Source: Dipteris shenzhenensis (taxonomy: Eukaryota; Polypodiophyta; Polypodiopsida; Gleicheniales). Taken from it: a stretch of DNA of 64,000 nucleotides. Made by a program: the position numbers and the translations under genes. Shown piece after piece: positions 45,905-56,287 of the stretch; within the stretch, counting starts at the first letter, position 1; the number at the start of each line of letters is the position of its first letter. Under the pieces are notes generated by a model that searched no databases, was not told the origin of the DNA, and saw only the letters and a program-made list of their open reading frames with translations. Location: NCBI GenBank assembly GCA_047967505.1, contig CM106541.1. One strand, 5' to 3'.

Positions 45905-46240
45905 TTTCAAGTTTGAAGCTCGAGCCTCATGATCTGCTTGTCCACGTATAGATATATTTGTTTTGAGGACTCCAATCCTGAAGTGTGCATAAAGGGTCTT
46001 CCTATTATAATGTTGTAACTAGCCGGATGGTCATGGAAATCCATAACCACAAAACATACATGGTAGGTGAGCCGGATGGTCATGGAAATCCATAACCACA
46101 AACCATACGTGGTAGGTGAGCTCGAAAGTCTTGATCTTAATATCTCTCAGTACTTCTACCGATTGGGCTGTCGCTCTATCAACTAGCTTGAGCACAAGAT
46201 TTGTACTTTCATCTTGGGCCATCTCCACTTGACCTAGCAC
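45905..46240 (-). pseudogene. Ty3 aspartic-protease-like region with 49-bp duplication
   Basis: VLKLVDRATAQSVEVLRDIKI and VVMDFHDHPASYNIIIGRPF match the protease-RT junction region of plant gypsy elements (SYNIIIGRP is the typical flap/C-terminal block). A 49-bp tandem duplication (46,022-46,070 / 46,071-46,119) breaks the frame by one base. Confidence 0.7.
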
Positions 46241-46899
46241 TGTTTAGTGACTCTACTCACCCTAGGTCCTCCATCCAAGATTGCCATGGCATACTTGTTG
46301 GTGGTAGGTGATAGGGAGTACATGATTAGTATCATCACTTTTGAAGTGTTGGCCTAGCTTATTGATCAGTACCTTAAGAAGATTTGGTTCCTCAGCAAAG
46401 GGTTCTACTACCTCAGTGGGCACCTCCTCGGGGGTGACCATTTGTCTGTTCATCCAATGGAGAGTTCCATCCAAAGGGTGGGGTTCCCTCTTAGCAAAGT
46501 GGAAATGAGCATTTTAACCTCAGTGGACAAGAATGCGGATAAGTTGGCCACATCATGAGGTCATGTAATTGGTTCTCATCCCACCGACTATGGCTCTTTG
46601 AAGCCATAAAATGACATGTTGTCCTCTTTTGTGGCCTAGTGCCATGTGGGGCCCTCCTCAAATAATTTATGCCTTAGAAGAGTATACGACTCACTAAAGA
46701 GTCACTTGATCCTTCCTCTCCCACATTTTCCACTATAGGAGAAGATTTAGGGGCTCTATTAAAGTTCTAATAGTATGGATGGACTGTATCTGGGCCCTTG
46801 CTAGTTTTTTGTTGCTGCTCAAAATTTTCTTGGAAATCTTGTACCAGTTGTTGTGCCTTAGTGAGGTGCTATTTCTCGATAATGGAATCAGGGTATTCA

Positions 46900-47785
46900 C
46901 CTTAACCCTTGGGTTCTAGGTGTTTCTTATAAATTAGCACCTCCCTTGTATTGTCCCTACCTCTAAGTAGTTGGTTGGTTGGATTTTGAATGAATGGGAT
47001 ATGTCTCGTAGATGATAAAGTGGATACAGTGGTTGTGTCCTCATCGGACCCGCTTTGAATGATTACTCTATCTGATCCTCTTCCTACCTTAACTGCACTT
47101 GTATGGTTCGTGTCCTTGGGCTGGGTTGTATCCACTTTGTCCCTCTTGATCTACTTGTGGAATCCTTTTCTTAAAGCTTTGGCTTGGGACCTGGTTATTA
47201 CATTTAGGGATACCAAAGAAACTTGGTTTTTTATACTCAGCAAATTGGTACTACTCTTAGAATCTGTAGCCATTCTAGGGGTCCTACATTGGACAATATT
47301 TGTAAAGATGGCCCACCCCACAGCTGTGAACAACGATGAACTCGTATTAGTGGTAGCTACCACAGGTAGGGGTTGGCCATATTTATAGGGACAATCTCTT
47401 AGGAAGTGAGGTCCTTGGCAATTATAATATCACCGGTTGATTGGATGGCATCTTATATGGACAACTCACTAGCTTGGTGGGGGTCTTGACATGTATAGCA
47501 CTTTATAGGTGGTTTATGGGTCAAGGTGTTTATAAGCCTTTTGAGAGGCGGGGGAAATTTGATAGACCAGGATATACTGTTTGTCCTGCAAAATATAATG
47601 ACTTGCACAGCTCGAGTGGTGTAGACTATCGTATTGTGAGGAGGAGGTGGAGGAGGTTTGGAAAAGGACTCTAGAATGCACTTATCCTTAGAGAAATCGG
47701 GGTCTTCCGCTCCCAAAATCGAGCCTCCAACTGCTCTCGAACCACTCGCTGCTTCAAACGAGCTAGGCATATTTGTCAACAACAC
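46900..47785 (-). pseudogene. Ty3 gag C-terminal region, broken
   Basis: NLLSIKNQVSLVSLNVITR and QAKALRK blocks, then RVIIQSGSDEDTT, correspond to blocks in the gag at 24,327-24,749 in the same order, so the two elements are of one lineage. A CYTC cysteine pair near 47,490 may be the start of a zinc knuckle. Confidence 0.7.
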
Positions 47786-48221
47786 CTAGGGTGGTGGGGC
47801 TTCTAATCAAGGCACCTCTGGCCATGCTATAGCTTCTTGATATGTGAAACAAAGGTCTTCCAGAACACTTTGAGCCAGTCAACCCTACACCTTATCCTCA
47901 TGTGCTGAGAGGACGTTTGCCACATATGTCTTTGGAATGTAGATGGGGATTTTTTTCTGTCCGATATATAATGACAAAATCTAAAAGAAACAACGATGGC
48001 TCATTCGAGAAGATGCACCATTGGGTTTAGTGTCACATGTGACATCTTAGCTGAAAGAAACTCACTGATACTATCATGATTATCCTTAGTTAAGATGTGA
48101 TAAAGAGATTCTTTGGCATCTGGCATCTTCCTAATCACCTTGGGGTGCTAACTATCACTAAACTAACTATGGCAGCTTGGTATGGCTTGATATGGCTTCC
48201 ATTGATCAACTCAAGAATCAC
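47786..48221. other. No gene seen
   Basis: AT-rich spacer between two gypsy-derived pieces; possible LTR sequence without a partner. Confidence 0.4.
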
Positions 48222-48446
48222 CTAACCTTGGCAGTCAGCCAACTGGACTATACCATTGCTATGAACATCAATTAACCCATATGGTCCATTCCATTTGAGT
48301 TTGAGATTCACCTTCAATGGCCCACAACCTTTGCATTGTATAGCAATACCAACATTCCCTTGTTCATATTCTTCCAAACAATATGCAAGGTCATATGCCA
48401 AGCTTTTCGCCTCCTCTATATCACATGTTATGACCATGTAGCTCAA
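48222..48446 (-). pseudogene. Ty3 integrase C-terminus fragment
   Basis: LKLKWNGPYGLIDVHSNGIV followed by QLADCQG matches the small barrel near the C-terminus of gypsy integrases (K-W-x-GP-Y, then S-NG, then L-x-D-x-x-G). It lies 5' of the gag of the neighbouring remnant, so it must come from a different insertion. Confidence 0.6.
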
Positions 48447-49019
48447 ATAGCAAACATCTAGCTCAACTAAATGCTACAATCATCCCTTGATTGCTTTTAG
48501 TTCACCAAGGTGATGACCAGCTACACCTTGTAGACTTTAAACCAAAAATTTGACAAGAATCATAGCTTCTAACCCAAAACCCATCTAGAATGGAGTTGAA
48601 TTTGTATGACTTCAAAAGCTGTCTAGTAAGCCCATAATGTGGCATGAAGCTTTGTACCATGTCAATGTGTACTCACTATTTTGTGAGCACTAATTTTAGA
48701 GATTATTGGTCGACTCATGCCATCCATTGCAGCAAGGGCTTTTGCGATGCTGGTGTTAGTGGGTGTGCAAATTGGTTCATGCTATCGAAAGCTTGTTGAT
48801 TAGGAAAGACTTGATTAACATACATACTCCAATGATGATGTCAAGAAGAGGTGGCTACTATGCTCTCTTCTAGGCTATCATGGTTGTGACTAATCAATAG
48901 TCTTAGAATTTATAACCTTTTTATACCCATTCTTACACTGCAATGGTAATTATGAATTCTAGTAGGTTTTTGTAACCTTTTGGTTATGAGCAAGGAAACC
49001 TCTGCTTAAATGGGAAGCA

Positions 49020-49336
49020 TTGTGTCGCATTTGCCAGGTCTTGCCTGCGTTAAGAATCACACCTTCAGACCAAGTTGAAGGGATCAACAAACTCGACCGA
49101 GTTGAAGGGATCAACAAACTCAGGAAAGCGGTTCTAGCTCTACACGACTCGGGAGACCTGCTTTACTTTTCGGATGTCAAAGTAATAATTTTAAGTCCGG
49201 AATGGTTTTGTCGGCGATTTTTGGGCAAGATCATCAGTTCGACAGCTGAATCCTTGAAATCACTGGAGTGTTTTCATGACCGACCTGGCCAAGGTGTTTG
49301 GAGAAAGGAGGACATCGAAAGAATTCTTCAAGTATA
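49020..49336 (+). pseudogene. Roco-type COR-domain fragment
   Basis: The plus-strand frame reads LRKAVLALHDSGDLLYFSDV and VIILSPEWFCRRFLGKIIS, which I recognise as the COR-domain pattern of Roco (Roc-COR) proteins: helix, short beta strand, then a (L)-x-P-x-W-F/L block. A GVWRKEDIERILQ helix follows. Plant TORNADO1-type proteins carry such a domain. A GTATAC donor-like site follows at about 49,331, so this may be one exon or a captured piece. A 27-bp duplication (49,074 and 49,101) repeats VEGINKLDR. No Roc GTPase motif or partner exon was found nearby. It may be a live exon of a gene I cannot see, or a relic. Confidence 0.45.
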
Positions 49337-49420
49337 CTCTCACAAACTGTGCAAGGGGCTTGTATACTGTCTCACTAATTGTGCACATCGTAACTATTAA
49401 GTGCAAAAGCATGGATTGCT

Positions 49421-49422
<2 letters not shown>

Positions 49423-49471
<49 letters not shown>
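49423..49471. repeat. (GA)n microsatellite
   Basis: About 24 GA dinucleotides. Confidence 0.95.
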
Positions 49472-49474
<3 letters not shown>

Positions 49475-50158
49475 TTGTTTTGTTGGGCCTTAGCAATCAT
49501 CTATACCTCTGTTGTTTTCCTCATTCAAGAGGGCATGTTGAGTCCCCACCGAAGGGCTATACTAAAGCTACAAGACTGCCCATGGCTAAGGCTATGTTGG
49601 AGAGGATATTTGACAATTGTCTCCATGAGAAGAGCCAAATCACATGGACACCCAAGGGACGAGGCCTCGACATGACAGTTGTTTTTCCAGTGTGGCCCTT
49701 GAACCATGCTCCTATGCGACAGATAGCTTCAAACACATCTTGTTGTTCTTTCTTAGCATCTTGGCAAAGCGAATTGCTAAGATGTAGTTCTTCTTCCTTT
49801 GGTGGTGTAATGGGAATGCCTTCATCACTAACATGAGGTTGGACCCCAATGAGATCAAGCATGGTGATCTCAATTGGATCTTTGTGTCTAATTTGGCTTT
49901 GGAGGAACGTATCGATCAACTATACATCCATGCCATCCTCCCATTTATGGATCAATTTTGGGATCCATGCATCATGAACTGTGTCCATGCTAGACATCAT
50001 TAATCGAAGAATGGATGTCGACCTTTGGATAAGAGAGAGTAAATAGAAGTTCACCTTGATATTTCACAAGTGGTTTTCATGTGAATGCATTGCACGTGAA
50101 TGACATTTGTGCACATTTGTGTAATGTGAGGTCACATTTAAGTTAGCATTGGGAAATG
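49472..50158. other. No gene supported
   Basis: Open frames exist on both strands at 49,480-49,919 (about 118-120 codons each), and I cannot tell whether either is real: the composition is plausible, but no domain is recognised. They could be a further Roco-gene or transposon piece. Confidence 0.3.
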
Positions 50159-50384
50159 CAATGTAAGCTAAAATTTCATCACCATGTTAATGTTATGTTG
50201 GCCATGAAATTGTATGTGACATAAGAATATGCCAAACTATTCCATGCAATTGCATGTTAATTTTACATTTACAATGTAAACTAAAATTGCATTACCATGT
50301 TAATGTTATGTTGGACATGAAATTGTATGTGGCATAAGAAAATGCCATACTATTCCATGCAATTGCATGTAATTTGAATTGATA
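50159..50384. repeat. 113-bp tandem duplication
   Basis: CCATGTTAATGTTATGTTGG and its flanks recur at 50,182 and 50,295, with few differences. Confidence 0.9.
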
Positions 50385-51480
50385 ATAATTCTAAGAAACA
50401 ATGGATTAAGGGATTATGTTAATATTTTTCTTTGATCATGCTGAATTGGGATTTTAAACAAATCTTGCACGCTAAAAGAAAAGAGAAATGTTGAGAGGCT
50501 TCCCTTACAAGCGACGAGTATGCAATTGATGAAGCTCATGTATTTTCATTGTGCGTTTGCATTCATATGTTTACTTGCCTAAGCCATATAAGCTTTTTTT
50601 GCAACTGTCTCATTGCTTATTCCACATATACTTGTATATTTTGATTCGTTTGAGAGGGTTATCACTTCATCATTTTGTTGTGTGCGGATTCTCGAATTTG
50701 GGGTTTTTGTTTGAGAGTTGTATCACCCCTTCTTTGTTGCTTTGTAGGTTTGGATTTGAATAGGAGTGGCCACTTATGTTGGCATTAAACGTCCAGTGTA
50801 GTTGTTGTTTCCTTCTCAAGGTTTTTCTCTTCATTGATGGTCCATGCCAAATCTACAGCGCTTTTGATGTATTAACCACTCGTGCCATCGCATGAAGAAT
50901 AATCATGTTCAGGTATCCATTTCATCTTGCATGGATGGCCAAGATTGGGTGCTCAGGGTTTGTGATGAAATGGCATTGGAGTTGGAATTCTATTGACGCT
51001 TCTTATTGTTTGGAAAAGGTTGTCACTGATATTGTTCATTTATGGCATCACCAAGGGTTGCAAAACTTTGGGATTCATTTTTTGCCTTCCATGGCTTGGG
51101 GGTTTCCCACATACTCTAAGGTGAAATAAGATTAATCACATGTGCTTGCATACATGTGAGTGGGAAAGAAAGAGAGATCAGTGATGCAATTTTCTTCCAT
51201 TGTAGCATTTTTGCAAATTTATAATGTCAAAAGGTTGAATGATAACAACGGTTATGAAGGATGAGGCCTTGTTGACGACATGGACTAGAGGGAAAGAATG
51301 CACCTCCTCTCCTACTCCCTACACTCAAACTATCGGGTTGTTTGTCGATTCTCCCTCAAAGAAGAGGAGGAATTGTTGCTGATGCTCTAGAATGAGAGCC
51401 AAGGGGCTACCTTATATAGGCTAAGGACCCTTGACCTAGCATAGGGGAAAAAGTATGTACAAAGGCTTACAACTTAAGCT
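50385..51480. other. No gene seen; probable copia LTR on the right
   Basis: The sequence just left of the RNase H fragment (about 51,240-51,480) resembles an LTR region (TATATAGGC near 51,411) and would be the 3' LTR of that minus-strand fragment. No partner LTR is present. Confidence 0.4.
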
Positions 51481-51669
51481 TCACTTCCCCCTCTTAAGTT
51501 GCAATTGGCAAAGACCAAGCTGATGTTGAAAATGTGCAAACTTATCAAGGGAAAGTGGCTTGGTGAAGATATCTGCGACTTGTTCTTGTGTCGGACAATG
51601 TATCAAGTCGATTTCTTCACTAAGAACTTTCTCACGAACGAAGTGATACCTGACATTTGTAGGAGGCAT
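51481..51669 (-). pseudogene. copia RNase H C-terminus
   Basis: NVRYHFVREKVLSEEIDLIHC and PTQEQVADIFTKPL are the conserved last blocks of copia RNase H, ending in LGLCQLQLKRGK and a stop. Only this end is left; a frame break separates it from anything upstream. Confidence 0.85.
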
Positions 51670-51955
51670 TTAGTCCCTATGGACCCTATCTTATGTCTCA
51701 TGTCCATGAAATCACTCATTCTTTTTTTCATCGCAGGTAAAAAATATATAATTAGGTAGTGATTGCGTGCTCGATGACAAAAGAAACTATAAGACGTTCA
51801 ATTCGAACATCAATAAAACAAATGCAACAAGAGAGTTATGCAATAGACATGCACTTAGCCTTGTCAACTCTCCATGAAGATTCACAAAAACCTAGCATGC
51901 CTACCCCACTTAGTTGAAGTCAAGGCCTAAAATAAAAATTTGCGATATTACAAAC

Positions 51956-52487
51956 TAAAATTAAACAACAAGAGTGCACAAATGTCTGTTGGCAAGGCCT
52001 CCTGCTATAGTGGTAAAGCAAGTGCTTTTACATGTAAAAGAGACACGGAAGATTTTTTAAAGGGAGTTGGGCTATTAGAAGGCAAATTTTATAGGATGAT
52101 CTCCATTGAAACATACAAACTTTATTAGTTTTTTTAAAATCACATGTGGAAATTCACAAAAGGAGTTTCAATTCTCTACTATAGCAATCCTCTAAGAGGT
52201 CATATAGCAATTTTCAAGGGATACAGTGCTAATAAAAACAAGAGTGCACCAATGCATGTGGGCATTGCCTCCTGGTAAAGCAAGGGCTTTGGATGCAAAA
52301 GACAAAGCAAGCAAACGATTTTTTAAAGGGTGTTGGGCTATTACAAGGCAGTATTGGAAGGATGCTCTTCATAAATGGCAATTTGAAGCACACAACTCAA
52401 TTAAAATTACATGTGGAAATTCACAAATGAGTTTCAATCCTCCATTATAGCACTCCTCTAAGGATACTAATAAAATAGATTTGCAAT
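51956..52487. repeat. Diverged ~266-bp tandem duplication with tRNA-like segment
   Basis: Two copies (about 51,956-52,221 and 52,222-52,487) share an AACAAGAGTGCAC start, GCCTCCTG, GGTAAAGCAAG, a TTTTTTAAAGGG block and GTTGGGCTATTA. The GTGGTAAAGCAAGTGCTTTTACATGTAAAAG part of copy 1 resembles the D arm and an anticodon arm (CAT loop) of a tRNA, but no T arm or acceptor stem follows, so it is at most a decayed tRNA-derived SINE. Confidence 0.5.
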
Positions 52488-53064
52488 GTTAAAGGGTATG
52501 GTTTCATAAAAAGGCCATGGACTATTCTAGTTTGGAGACTCACATTTCATGCAAGCACATGTGATTGTGATCTCTGTGTTGAGTTTTGAGTGTCGATGTG
52601 TGTACCCACCAGACTTCTTCTCATGAGAACTCTTTCCCCCCCCCCCTGGCTCAAGAATTCGGCGCCACCTCAAGTATATCAATAAAAAGCTCAAGGAGAG
52701 GAGGAGAAATCAAGGCCCTGATCTAGGCATGCGAGACTTCACCAAGCTAAAACTCCATTAACTGGCAGACACGTACGCTCGACAAAATAGGAACTGCCAT
52801 ACCCATACTAAAAACTAGATGCAAAATAATACGAGTTTAACTCTAATCAATTTCCTAACATCCCATCTCATCAAATGGTAAGTGCAAGCATACTCTCTTT
52901 TTTGGTCTACCCCCTGGGGTAGCCTTAGCAACGATGCAATTTGGGCAAAGCAGAAATTAAGCATTTAAAAAACTTTTTAAAGTGCATTTTTCTTATTGGA
53001 CAATATGCTAATATGTGGCTTCTCTTCTTCATTGGACTTGAATGCATGCTTTAAAGTGGTTGAC
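52488..53064. other. No gene seen
   Basis: AT-rich spacer with a C10 run near 52,637. Confidence 0.4.
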
Positions 53065-53204
53065 ACTCTCTCTCTCTCTCTCTCTCTCGCTCTCTCTCTC
53101 ACTCTCTCTCTCTCTCCCCTTCTTTAACTCCTCGAGTCTTCCTACCACCTTTTCTCCTTCCCCCCCTCCACCGCCCCCCCGCTCTCTCTCTCTCTCTCTC
53201 TCTC
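53065..53204. repeat. (CT)n microsatellites
   Basis: Two runs (53,065-53,117 and 53,181-53,204) separated by a C-rich stretch. Confidence 0.95.
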
Positions 53205-53412
53205 CCCTTTATCTCGTGGAGTCTTCCTCCAAGGGCATTCCTTTTTGTTTGCTTTTTTAAATCTTAGGCATACCTTATGAATGATTAAATATCATTCACC
53301 TTGTTTTTGTTAGTAAAAATAAATGCAAGCATACTCTCATTTGGAGCTATACTGCATGCATTTTCGATACTTACCTCCGTGTGTTTCGGTTTGATCGTCT
53401 ACGTGTGATTTT

Positions 53413-53765
53413 CAGTTGGGGTATTTCTCCTCCTGCGGTGTTTTCTAACTTAACGAGCAGGCCCTGTTTCTGACCGGCAATTTTCCTCTTAACGAAGGAA
53501 GCAGGACAAGATTTTATTGGACACCTCGGCCATTCAAAGCAGCCTTATACTAGCAACATTTTACGTCAAACGTGGGTGCAGACTAGCAAGATTTTTGAAC
53601 TTCTAAGCGTTATCTTAGTTGGGGAATTTCACCTCCTGCGTTGTACGCAGGCCCTGCTTCTGAGCGACAGTATGAAACAAGTTGGTACCTTAGCAGCCTT
53701 GTAGTAGCAACATTTTACTTCATAAGTGGTAACAAACCAGCAAGATTTTTAGGGCTTTAAGATCC
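53413..53765. repeat. ~203-bp tandem duplication downstream of the CBS gene
   Basis: AGTTGGGG, CTCCTGCG, GCAGGCCCTG, GCAGCC, TAGCAACATTTTAC and AGCAAGATTTTT blocks occur in the same order at 53,414-53,600 and 53,617-53,760. It lies in the likely 3' UTR or just past it. A minus-strand AATAAA (TTTATT at 53,513-53,518) is inside it, a candidate poly-A signal about 490 bases after the stop. Confidence 0.7.
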
Positions 53766-54002
53766 TCATTTACAAGGAGTATACTTCCACCTCATGAAAG
53801 TTGCTGCACATTATACACTTGTAATTCGGCCCTCGAGAGTTTACTGGATAAACATTAAATTGCACCTTTGCAAGGAATGCGCCTAGCTAGTTTCATTTTC
53901 AAAGACTGTCAGCTATAATACACATGCTACTTGCATCAGCACCATTCCAGGCCGCTGTGAATCTTCGAGCTTCCAAATATTTGAAGTAGTCTGGAATCCC
54001 TC

Positions 54003-54303
54003 TTAGTGTGGACTTGGGCAAGAGGGTGCCCATCCAGCGAAAAACTCACCAAAATAGTCCAAGGGCTCCACAACAAACTTTGAGATTAAATCACGCATGG
54101 TCACAACCCCTTCTAGGTTGCCATCATCATCAACTACATAAACTCTGTGTATATTGTGTTTATCAAGCTTCAAAATCACATCTCGTGTAGCCTCATCTTC
54201 TTTACAAGTAATTACAGGAGATAAAAGGGGTATGTCTGCATCATTTGTTGTCCTTGTAAGAAAAGCACGGGTTCCCTCCAAGAACTTCTTAACCGTCACA
54301 GAT
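54003..54303 (-). CDS. SnRK1 gamma-like last exon, CBS domain and C-terminus
   Basis: 301 bases, acceptor GAGTGCAG before 54,303. It codes SVTVKKFLEGTRAFLTR, then a CBS unit (KHNIHRVYVVDDDGNLEGVV, then TMRDLIS), and ends EPLDYFGEFFAGWAPSCPSPH with TAA at 54,005-54,003. The YVVDD and YFG blocks are hallmarks of KING1 C-termini. Confidence 0.92.
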
Positions 54304-54559
54304 CTGCACTCAAGATACAATGAAATGCAACACAATTTTAGTATACAAAACTGTGCGCCTGATACATGCAGACGGATTCATACTCAAAACCATCATATAA
54401 AGCTGAAGAAAAACCTTTTTTTAGTGTTAATATAGTCATGAACAAGCTTAAACACCATAATGTTATTACATGGAACATCAGACCTTCCAGGGACCAATTC
54501 TCTCTAGTATCAGCTGTAAGACTGATGGCTTCTGTTCTTCCTCCATCTCTCACCCCATG

Positions 54560-54594
<35 letters not shown>

Positions 54595-54708
54595 CAAATA
54601 TATCACACACACACACACACACAAACACACTTTTTTTTAGGGGGGGGAAATCCATTTGTCCTTACATTACAAAGAAGAGTCCCATGAGAAGGGACAGCCA
54701 ATTACAAG

Positions 54709-54760
<52 letters not shown>

Positions 54761-56239
54761 TCTTTTTTGGCGAAACTCTCTCTCTCTCTCCCCCCCGTCC
54801 CGCTAGCCGTACCTCCATACCACAGCCGTACCACAGTACCTCCGTACCTCAGCCGTACAGCATCGCACCTAGCTCTCCGTTTGTACCACCTCTCCCATAC
54901 CACAGCCGTACTTCCGTACAACCTCTGACGTACCACAGCCGTACAACCTCTCCGTCCATACAGCCATACAGCCGTACAGCCTCTCCGCCTGTATAGCCTC
55001 TCCCGTCCGTACCTCCGTACCATAGCCTCCGTCCTTCGTCGTCCGTACTACCTCCATACCTCCCCCCATCAGCACTTCTCCATCTATCCATACCTCCCGT
55101 CTATACCTAATCTAGTCCTAGTCCTTCCTAAGCCTGAGTTGGGCTAAACCCCAAACCCAACCCGGGGGTTAGGTTAAGCAAGGGGATTCATCATACAACC
55201 AACTATGGACTGGCCTACCCTCTCCTCCAAGTCCCCCTCAACTCCCTGAACTCCTTCAACATCCATCAAGACTCAGTACTCTACGGTTGCAGCCATGACA
55301 CCCTCTCCATATGAACGGAATTACCGACAAGAAGGCTCAAAACGACCCATCCTTGGGCAACAGGATCAGATTTTTTATCTGCAGCAGCAGGCAGTGAGAG
55401 AGCTATGATTGGAGCCGGTAGAAGTAAAGGCCCGACTTCACATCCTGGAAGGGCCTGGTAAGCAGGCAGTAATGTAAAATCTTGTAAGGATTCCCCCCCT
55501 ACCCCGTAGCTAGTCTCTACAGTCAAAGATCTTGTTCACACTGAAGTACAAACTGCTAAGAAGGAAGTGATTGTGGAAGTGGACAGCAAAGTAAGTCAGT
55601 CTGATATCCAAGCAGAGACTAAAGAACACAGCCAGATGTGATAATAAGCTGAAGATTAGAATAGGGAGGCTCCCAGAAGATTGGTACAAAGAGGACATAT
55701 ATAGTGAAATATTGACAAAGATCAAATCAAGCTTGCCCAACATGGAATGGGTGAATGATGATGAGCAGGATGATGACCACTCCAAGCCAGCTTCTATTTT
55801 GCACTATAGAGGTCATGCAATCCTTACACTGAAGTCAAAAGATATGCGGATCAAGCTTCTTCGACAATCTTACAAGCTAAAGGGCACCAAAGTATGGATA
55901 GCAGAGGAGCTTACCCAAACTCAACTCAAGATTAAGGCAACTAAATTAGCTAAAGTCAGGGCTGCCAGAAAGGATGGAAAATGGGCAGTTTACCGTGAAG
56001 GCGTAGCACTAATAAGAGAGTTTAAATCAAAGCCAAAAGACTCTTAGTCTTAAACTGATGTATGGCTGTTTACTCTTCCAAAATATCATGTAGGTACTCT
56101 AAATAATTGGGTTGCTTTTTGCACTCCTTGGGAGCTGCCATGTGCCCTCCCTAAAGCAGATGTACTAGAGGGTTTCTTGCTGTCCCATAGACCTATTGGT
56201 ATCCAGGTGACGTTAATAGACTTTCTTTCTTTCTTTCTT

Positions 56240-56287
<48 letters not shown>

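Larger units (their letters stand above)
43600..47785 (-). mobile_element. Ty3/gypsy retrotransposon remnant (gag, protease, RT, integrase)
   Basis: On the minus strand the order from right to left is gag (47,785-46,900), protease-like region (46,240-45,905), RT (about 45,150-44,560), integrase (about 44,330-43,690): RT before integrase, the Ty3 order. All parts are split by stops and frameshifts. It ends just right of the copia element's target duplication at 43,589, so the copia element may have inserted into or beside it. No LTR pair could be placed. Confidence 0.8.

Noticed and set aside
51990-52050. Possible intact tRNA gene (CAT anticodon)
   Set aside because: No matching acceptor stem or TTC arm could be found.
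54667-55091. Arg/Gly/Tyr-rich minus-strand ORFs
   Set aside because: Arise from the CCGTAC minisatellite and (CA)n repeats.
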